From contig JABAKD010000010.1 of assembly GCA_012845835.1 (NCBI GenBank), forward strand, positions 1,731,501 to 1,795,500: a stretch of 64,000 nt of DNA, in the 5' to 3' direction. This document shows, piece by piece, positions 56,251 through 64,000 of this stretch. The notes below the pieces were generated by a model. That model had not been told where the DNA came from. It did not search any database and saw only the letters and a list, made by a program, of their open reading frames with translations. How positions within the stretch are numbered: position 1 is the stretch's first letter; each line of letters opens with the position of its first letter. A program made the position numbers and the translations under genes. Source of the DNA: Undaria pinnatifida. Taxonomy: Eukaryota > Sar > Phaeophyceae > Laminariales > Alariaceae.

Positions 56251-57587
56251 AATTGGATGGATCTGAATCTTGTGAGGGGTTTAACGAAAGTTGATGCTGT
56301 ATAGTATAATACACAGCGTTCATTTCTTCTCTCGGATATCACAAGTATAACGACGCCTATCTCATGAGTCTCCCACGTGGATGACAATCAGGCCCGGTCG
56401 CTACCATGACGCTGGCCCTCAGCAGAGTGGCCATCCACGCCTCCCGACCATAAACCTGACAACGATCACAGTCACAGCGTGCCTTTCTTTTCTCGGATAC
56501 ACGACCAATACAATGCGGCCCCTCTCGTGAGTGTTTCAAGCGGATGATCACCCAACCTGGAAGCTACAGCGATGCCGGTCCTGGGATCAGTGTTCATCCA
56601 TGCCTCCAGATCATCTGCCTGGCAGAGCTCACTGTTGCAGTGTCCACTTCGCTCAGGCACCGCAAATGTAATTGTGCTCGGAAGCAGGGCGGTCGAGGCT
56701 TGGCGTGGAATCAGGGGAGCGGAAGCAGGGCAGGCGACAGGATAGTTAATGAAAGGTCTTACGAAACGCGGGGTAACATTCATTCCTGGAATCTTCGTAC
56801 TGGTACCTCGACCTTGTCGCAAATCGGCTCGTGAGTGTCGATGCGAACGTTTCGCAGCTGCCTCGGTAGGCGCGACCTAGCAATTATATATAGCACCTCG
56901 ACCTCGCCGCTAATCGGCTCGAGCATCGGCGCGAACTTACCACGCCGACAAAAGAAAACAAGTCTTATGAAACAGTATGCGATCTCTATCACTCCGCGCA
57001 CAGTCGAAGTAACAGTAACTGCCGCTCGTATTTACGTGTATACTTCGAAGTATGACGTATTCGATGGATGCATTCCCTGATACTTAACTCACTCCACTCC
57101 GTGGCCGGCCCTCTCTCGCGGAGAGCCATCATAAGGGTACCAAATGTACCGATCGCTGAATCGAGGCGTTGCTCGTCGCCGGTGCTCTTCGCGGCGCAAC
57201 CGCAGTAGCACCACCCGCGATCAAGTCGCCAACGTTCTCCCAGTCACGACGTCTTAATCCATGACTACGCAGCCTAGGCGTGCAGATTTGTTGTGCGTTG
57301 AAACGCAATACTCCATGTCAAAGAAGTCAGCAAGCAGTCCTTCCGGAGAATTTTCTCGCTGAAGATTGTGGTGCCTCTGCCTCAGAGATTCCCTCTGCAA
57401 ACACGCCGAGGTCAAGACATGATCAAAAACGGCTTTACACGACAGCCTGGCCAACTTCGTGTAGTAGCTCGTCAACCCCCCCCCCCTTTCTCCCAAGGCA
57501 GACCCCTCTGCGACTTCGTTTCACTATCGTCTCCCAATCGGGTCTCCCCAGCGTATCATAGGCTTTCTCCCCCGCCCCCCCCTTCGG

Positions 57588-60506
57588 CTAATTGGATCTC
57601 TTGGAGTGCAGTGCTTGCATCCTCCTCTTCGCCTTGGCCTCAGCCCGGGCTTCCGCCTTGATCCTGTTGAGCTCCTCCTGCTCCTTTTTCTCCCTCAAGG
57701 TCAGGGGTTTCTTCGTCTCGAACTTGGGCGTGGTTTTCGCCCTTTTGTTGCGGTTCCCGTGCTGGGCATGGACGCTATCTGGGTCCACATCCATCTGCGT
57801 GATGAAGTTTGGCGGGGATGGGATGGACGTGGTGAGCTTTGTTTGAGGGTGTTGGCAATCCGCGTTACACGCAAGGCGGGAGGGACGATAATTCACATCT
57901 AGCGCGAGAAAGAGCGCTACAGCTATACGAAGTATCGTTATAGCGCAGTATGTACAGCGCCCCTGACATAGTATCGTCGTGGTGGGTGATCAGCATCGTG
58001 CGGCGCCGTCCCTTCGAAGTGCATTTTATTTAATTCAGCCATTGAATATTGCACCCTTGTATGCTCCAGCAACGGAAGATGCCTTCATGTTCGCCAAACG
58101 AGCATCAGCGGTCGCCGCAATCGGCGAGCGCACCTTCCATGGGCGGAAACCGGAAGATGCTTCTATGTTTGCCAAACGAGCACCAGCGGTCGCCGCAATC
58201 GGCGAGCGCACCTTCCATGGGCGGAAACTTTGAAAAAAGACGGGCTACAAAATCTGACAGACCTCCGACATGTGATCCAAGGGTGCGTGCGTGCGCTAAA
58301 GGGGATAACAGGGCAGCCACCGATTTCATTAGGTACAAGTGCACTCGTGGAGCAGATATCGATCAGGTCCAACCTCGTTCTCCGCGTCCACATTTTCAAT
58401 TCGACGCGCCACACACGCCGGAGCCCAAGAGCAAGGACACGTTTACCCAACCGCGAGTCGGAGGGCTCACCGCGTTGACGTCCTGGTCGGGAAGCACCTC
58501 CGCTTCCGCGTCCCATTGCAAATTGGGGAGTGTGGTTTGATACTGGAGAGGCGGTAACCTCACCCCGAACTTGTCCGGGATGGGAGGTAGGGGTATCCGG
58601 TTGACCTCGTCCGCCTGCCGAATTATGTCCTGCGTCATCCAGAAGAGGGGGTAGGGTATGGGGTTATATACTGTCCTTTTAACTACAAGTAGAACTACAA
58701 CGGGTAGGATAGTCCAGCACATACGCACCAACTGTTAGAGGTAGTACTCACGTCCAAACATGATCCAGAGGTCGAAATAGGAAAATAGACCAGCCGAGGG
58801 TGAAGTCACAAATCGAAAAATCATACCATGGTACATCACACCATCCAGCATCATAACGTGTAAAAAAAACACAGTCAGGTCAGACCGCCGGACATCGACA
58901 ACTCTCCCTCTCGCCCCGTCCCTCAAAAATTGAAAACTTTCAAAAGCAAGCGTGGTCGCCGTCTACAGGCCAGCTGGACTACATCGAAGCGACGCGTTTC
59001 CCTGTTGCCTCTAGCTGCAAGCGAGAGGCATATCTATATTACGCACCTCTCTTGTGGGAGGACCGGCCGCTAACGCATCCTGTTTTTTTCGGACAGCTAA
59101 TCGGACATCCTCCATGCCGATGTCGGTCCTCCCAGCGTGGTCGGCGTAATCCCTCGCATCTTGCACAACCTCCAGCGTGTATCCTGATTTGGTAAGCGTT
59201 GATGACAACGTGCAATCAACAGATGCACATGACAGCAGTGGTAAAATAGATATATATATCGAGAGAGATATATATATCTACGAGTATGGTATTGGTACAC
59301 GCCAATGCATTAAATAGTAGATAAGCAGTCGGCGAAGCTCAGCACACACGCCCCGACTACGCCGCAGCACTGCAGAAGACGTCGGTTTGGCGTCGTTTGG
59401 TGTCCATGCTGGAGAAAAGAATATTGCCACAACTTACCGAAACCACTTGGCCCAGTATCGTTCGAGGTTGAAGTTAGCAGATTCGCCGATTGAGGCTGCG
59501 GTTGAGGCTGCGGCTCCACTATAGTACCGAACGAGGTGAACATACTAATATAAACCGAAAATCATATAAACCGAAAATAAGCGGGGAGATTGTATCAAAT
59601 TCCAAGACGGTGCAGGAGAGAAGACGACACGAGAAACAATAGCAGAGCCTTCGTCGCAGTCTGTACCACAGCAGGCGGCAACGACAGGATGAGTATTATT
59701 TTACCTGTAGGACACCTTTATCCTTTCACTTGCTGGGTATTATACAGGTACCCTTCACAACTAATGATAAAAAATCGAATCTGCCGGGATAACACCGTAC
59801 CAATCGGCAATACCTGGTATGATTGTTCGAATCTACGGCTGCACTCGTCAAAATTCGAAAATCGAATCTACCAGGTACGAGGTATTCTCGTGGTTTGACT
59901 CAGCAAAGTATTAACAGCAGTACAAAGGGAGGATCGGTCGACCGTGGGGTTCAAAACTGCTTAGAAGCACCAACCACTACATTACGTGCGAGCTCTACGA
60001 TTGATACCAGTATTAGACAGCCGTCAACAAAGTACCACTCACTTCGCATGCGGTCCACAAGATGGCTCAACACCCTCGGCTCGTAAGACGTTACCCCTGC
60101 ATCCTTGAGGAGCTGCTGGGGCGACAAAGCGCGAGGGAGAGCACGGGGCACCACCGGCAAAAGCATGCATTGAGGTGCGCTTGTGTGCGGCGTCAGTAAT
60201 ACCGTGCGGCACGTCAATGCTATGTACGCACCAACATGAGTGTAGAATTCTGAGTCGATGATGGCATGGTGGCTACATTATGCTTGATGCCTGGTGCATC
60301 GTAAAGAGAAGCGAGAAGAAAAAGCATCCGCCGCAGGCGGCGGGCGAGTACATACGTGAAAATGCGGCTGAACCAAAACCAAAAATCAATAAACCCACCC
60401 GTATAATCGACTTCTCGTCACGTTCGTCCAGCGCCGCCTTCGCCAGGACCTCCGAAGGGTGGAGAGGATCACCAGTGAGAGGAGATTTTATCGCGTTGGA
60501 GGCCAT
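57588..60506 (-). CDS. TAF9: TFIID/SAGA subunit TAF9 (histone-fold protein)
   Basis: Five exons join in phase: 60506-60399, 60115-60043, 59183-59047, 58629-58471 and 57794-57588 (stop TAG). They encode 227 residues. Known family role: histone-fold partner of TAF6 in TFIID and SAGA. The histone fold runs from QLLKDAGVTSYEPRVLSHL (residue ~37) through LEVVQDARDYADHAGRTDIG to MEDVRLAVRKKQDALAAGPP. The conserved TAF9 extension follows (VNRIPLPPIPDKFGVRLPPL, ~112-131). The terminal exon is Lys/Glu-rich (REKKEQEELNRIKAEARAEA). The N terminus (36 residues before the fold) is short and not recognised. Exon 2 has a tandem acceptor, CCCAGCAG, giving an optional Gln. Length is near the usual TAF9 size. 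The start ATG is 196 bp from the next gene's ATG. Confidence 0.93.
58075..58230. repeat. Tandem duplication, 2 x 78 bp, in TAF9 intron 4
   Basis: GAAGATGC(C/T)TTCATGTT(C/T) begins at 58075 and 58153. The copies are about 95% identical and 78 is a multiple of 3, so a plus-strand frame carries two 26-residue units (MFAKRA(S/P)AVAAIGERTF). No promoter or exon context supports expression. Confidence 0.8.
59248..59284. repeat. AT-rich inverted repeat in TAF9 intron 2
   Basis: TAGATATATATATC and GATATATATATCTA are inverted around GAGAGA. A simple hairpin; no role is evident. Confidence 0.7.
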
Positions 60507-60702
60507 CACACGGCGACGAGCCCGTGAGAGCGATTAAGTTGCAACCCGGTAACAGGATGTTAGGTTGTGCTGTTGTGCTGCTGAATGATATGATGCTATT
60601 TCCGCTGGTTTTGTATAAACTGGCAGGCGGTATATTTCTGGGGGTAGGGCCTCGCCGTCGGTGCGGGGCTTTTCCGTTTCACATGACAGTCACTCCACGA
60701 GC
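60507..60702. promoter_or_regulatory. Divergent promoter interval, TAF9 (-) / unknown gene (+)
   Basis: 196 bp lie between the two start codons. A TATAAA at 60614-60619 lies 84 bp upstream of the plus-strand ATG and is a candidate TATA box for that gene. Confidence 0.5.
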
Positions 60703-63700
60703 ATGAAGCGAGAAGAGATACTCCAGGCTCCGCCCCCCCGCGGAGCCCCGGTCGCCCTCGCAACAAAGTCTCGCAGAGGATTCCATCAGGTAAACTGCCC
60801 TGTTTTCGCCGTTTTCAGTTGAGCCTCCGCTTGACAGAACTATCTGTTTCGTGATCGAAAATCTACTTCAACACTTCAACATGGCAGTCAGACCACCTCA
60901 AGAAACCCGTGCGTTTGTTCGTTTGTTCCCCTGCCGAGAGCTAGAGATTCCAGCTACAGTAGTAATCGTCTTGGAGGGCCTCGTAGTTTAGCTGAGCGTC
61001 CATGTTAAGTAAGCTGTATCTAATTTCAGGGGTGCGAGACGCTCGTGTACTCGTTCGGTCGAAGTTAGCACTCGAAAAAGCGATTATGGGATCGAACCTT
61101 GGGCGGGCTTTGCCCATGGACGCTGTGAGGTGTCAGTTATGTCATTGAAACGTCGCTGAGACTCCCCAGACGCACGTGGGAGATTCATAAGCGTGTAAGC
61201 GAAGGGGTAATACTGGCAGTAGTACGTAGCCATCCCACGAATATTCTTGTGACATTTCTGAACGAATGGGGCTCGCACGGCGGGTGACTTAAGGGAGCTG
61301 CTTTTTCGTTTTTTCGTTTTTTGGGGGCGGGTCAACCGCGCATCATTCGGTAAACCCCGCCGGGGGACGAACAGCGCGTTTCCCTCCGAAAACTGCAACA
61401 AGAGCGTACGAAGCAGTTACTGATATTAAGTAACAGTCCGCGACGTGAAGTTGCAGTTGGAGGTACCTCTCGTCTTACTACTGCTGCTGAAGGGTGACTG
61501 CTGTAGCACGGTCGACGATTGCTGTTTCCTGGCCGAGAGAGTACTGGCCCGAGCCACGAAAGGGCTACGAGTACGTCGTATAATGCAGCACGCCTTGTTT
61601 TTGTGTACCCTCGATTGCAATGGTTGGATGACCCTAACCGTACCAATTAATGCAGTGTCATACGGGCGGCAGTGGGTGTACGTAGACGATTCCAAACGAT
61701 TTACTGTAGTACCAGTACCCCAACGTCTGTACTTGCACCGTCTTCCACGTCTTCACGTCTTCACGTCTCCACCGCCACCGATTTTTTTTTAAAGAAGCGT
61801 GACAATTTGCTGTTGATGTTGACCCTGGCAACATCCATGGGAGCCACGAATCTTCAAAGAACGATGCGTATGTAAAAACGAGCGGCTGGTGTGTCAGGCA
61901 GCTTGCAAAGATGAGTACCACCCGTAAAATGCTCGAACTCACAGCTGACGTATTTATAATAGTTTTACTACAATAACGAACGATGTGTTAATGTAGCCTT
62001 TAGTTCTACCGCTCGTGCAAAGCCAGGCTGCACCTATTAATAGTAGTTTTTACCTCTACACGAACATCTGCAGCAGGACGCTGACGTTTGACAGCAGCGA
62101 CCTAAATGGCACAGCTCCAAAATCGATCGCCATGTTACTACTACTATGATATCTGAAAATTCATAACTAAAACCGGACATCAAAGTTTCTTCGGTTGTAC
62201 CTGACGTCAGCTCCCAAATATTAAAAGTACGTACGTAGCCTTAGGCGCCCCCAGCACTGCAGCTAACCGCAGCTAACGTGCTTGTTCAGATGCCGGTACC
62301 CTCGTGGCATTCATTCGCTGCAGCACGCCCACTCTGGCGCATTTCCCTTTCCCGCCTGTCACCTGCTTCAATGTCAGCATGCTACTAATTTTGAGGTCCT
62401 AATATCGGGCTAGTTTGCCTTCGGTAGGTGTGGCGCTGTGGTCCTCTGCAGCCCCTTTCGAATGCTTTTCATAAACAAAGGAAACAGAACATCAGATTTG
62501 TTTGACGAGGGATGATGATCAGCAGGTATTCCGTCGACACCCTCTCAAACGGCGTAGGAATGTGATGCTCGCATCATATGTATCGAGACTGCAAGTACAG
62601 TAGTATTAACCGCTTGGGGTATTTAGTATTTAGAGGAGAATTGTGACAACTGCGAACGACGATGACAGCCTCATCGACGACGGCTTGGTTGAGGGATGAT
62701 GAATTGGTGCCCGACTTACGATGAAAGGAGTCGTACGACACCGGCGCAGCATGCATCCTGCTCGTATGAGGTGCATACTGCCGCGCGCTCACACTACTCT
62801 TAAACGGCTGATAAACCAAGCAGAGTGCAAACCTTTTTGTTTTTCATTCTGGGTCCCGAGAGGAGTTGTTGGTGGACTGCTGCTAGGCCAGTATTATGTT
62901 TTTGTACTCGTACGTAGTCTCGGGGTATCGTTTGGACCATAGTTGGGGCGATATGCCTGCGTGTTCAGCCAGAAACGCTTTTGTGCGGTGAAGCGGGGCG
63001 GCATCAGCATCAGAGTACCGGGAGCAACCAGCCTGCCGTCACCACACAAATAGTTCGAGGTCTTCATCCGACACTCTCGCACTCTACTGCAAGCGATGTC
63101 TACTTCTTGACCCTCGCTAGGTTGCACCAATCCCTGCCGAGAGTAAAATTATTGGAATTGTGGCACATCGAGGTTGCAGTGTTCTGATCTATCACACGAG
63201 GTCCACGTGTCCACGTACGTCTTACGTATTTGTTCAGACCAGTGACGTACCCGCGCGGTTCGGGAGGGCGAAACAATTTGATTACGGTTCAGCAGTCAAC
63301 AGCAGCGATGTGTTAACACGTTTATGATCAATTGTGAACTCCTTGAGCGGTTCTCGGAAGAATCTTGCTTTGTTCTCTTTTTGTATGCCTTGCTCATCCT
63401 GACGGTACCTGGATGACTGCGGGTGGATGGTCGTGAAGGTGTTGCATACTGAACGACAACAGCAGTACACGTGGTGCCGGGTAAAAAGTCAAAATCTTAC
63501 TTCAATTTGTGGTCAGTGGGGACGCACGGAGACATGTTTTGTTGTGGTTGGCACGCAGGCGCAACTGTGCATTATGCACATGAAACGTCCGAAGTGACGT
63601 CCGAACCCGAGTCCTGCAGTCGACACTAAGTGTGAAGGTGTGAAGGTATTGCCTAAAGGTCGACCAATTTCTAGAGCCAGGTAGGTAACCTTTATACTTC

Positions 63701-64000
63701 GTACCAGGGGTATACGGCGTCGGGCCGAGAGACCGAACGGCGCGCTATTAGGCCACGTCCCCCGCTTCCGCTCTGCTGTGCTGGCAACTCGCCGTCCTGA
63801 CCTTCCCCCCCCCTCCCTCCCCTCCCCTCGTTCTCCCTTCTCCTTCTCTATAGCAGGATGTCGCGCCAAATCCCCAGCTACTGTTGAGAAAACTGCGGGA
63901 TCTGCACACCGAGGCCCATAGGGTGTACGGGGTGGACCTGTTCACCGCCTTTTTGGGCGAGGGCGGCACTAAGATCGAAACCGTCGTCAATAGTCAAGAC
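60703..64000 (+). CDS. 5' part of an unrecognised gene, continues off the right edge
   Basis: First exon 60703-60789 encodes MKREEILQAPPPRGAPVALA and nine more residues, ending in a strong donor (CAG|GTAAAC, phase 0). An exon at 63854 to the window end follows a pyrimidine-rich tract and TATAG acceptor, also phase 0. It encodes QLLLRKLRDLHTEAHRVYG and then VDLFTAFLGEGGTKIETVV. The acceptor is tandem (TAGCAG). Joining these two directly keeps the frame open, but further small exons between them are possible. The second exon looks like a genuine folded domain (amphipathic helix, then a Gly turn). I cannot name the family. Confidence 0.55.
60790..63853 (+). other. Long intron(s) of the right-hand gene, little recognised
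   Basis: Apart from a family X fragment at 61893-61975, no repeat termini or clear exons were found. Short acidic or hydrophobic open stretches exist (for example around 62650-62690), but without convincing splice sites. Confidence 0.45.
61893..61975. repeat. Fragment of dispersed repeat family X (3' end)
   Basis: GTGTCAGGCAGCTTGCAAAG, then GATGAGTACCAC, then CTCACAGCTGACGTATTTAT matches the ends of the larger copies, with divergence. Confidence 0.5.

Larger units (their letters stand above)
53334..57587. other. Tail-to-tail intergenic region rich in family X repeats
   Basis: It lies between the REXO4 and TAF9 stops. It contains two copies of repeat family X, three long poly-C runs and a duplicated tRNA-like segment (55887-56250), each listed separately. 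I see nothing convincing in 53334-54260 or 56260-57587. Confidence 0.6.

Overview
This window is nuclear DNA of an intron-rich eukaryote. Six protein-coding genes can be reconstructed by joining GT-AG exons whose reading phases match. They sit on strictly alternating strands (-,+,-,+,-,+). The order is an L-type cargo-receptor lectin (81-6626, -, runs off the left edge), an IQ-motif coiled-coil protein (6906-19904, +), a lysine-rich nuclear-type protein of unknown family (22544-45261, -), the exonuclease REXO4 (45401-53333, +), the TFIID/SAGA subunit TAF9 (57588-60506, -), and the start of an unrecognised gene (60703 to the right edge, +). Alternating strands, long repeat-filled introns, high GC and Ty1/copia elements suggest a brown alga (Ectocarpus-like stramenopile). 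That taxonomic call is inference.

The head-to-head pairs share short divergent promoter intervals: 279 bp (6627-6905), 139 bp (45262-45400) and 196 bp (60507-60702). The tail-to-tail pairs are separated by 2.6 and 4.3 kb of repeat-rich DNA. The genes have ordinary cellular roles (ER-Golgi cargo sorting, calmodulin-type binding, RNA processing, transcription initiation). I see no operon-like or pathway link between them.

Most of the DNA is intron, and the introns are full of mobile and repetitive DNA. A complete Ty1/copia element (32271-39505) has identical-length LTRs and a CGCAG target duplication. It lies antisense in an intron of the lysine-rich gene, 82 bp from the splice acceptor. An older, coding-poor LTR element (8458-13279, CATTG duplication) lies in intron 2 of the IQ gene. 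A TA-flanked inverted-repeat element (43971-44821) sits exactly in the first 5' splice site of the lysine-rich gene. A TTA-flanked Harbinger-like MITE with 56-bp perfect termini (47901-48705) and a nested palindromic, tRNA-like composite repeat (49037-49944) occupy REXO4 intron 1. There are also a 230-bp satellite, a split minisatellite and a dispersed poly-C-containing repeat family. The most interesting signals are the splice-site MITE, the palindromic tRNA-like composite, the copia element whose LTRs look young although its ORF is interrupted, and the lectin that has lost its usual sugar and calcium ligands.
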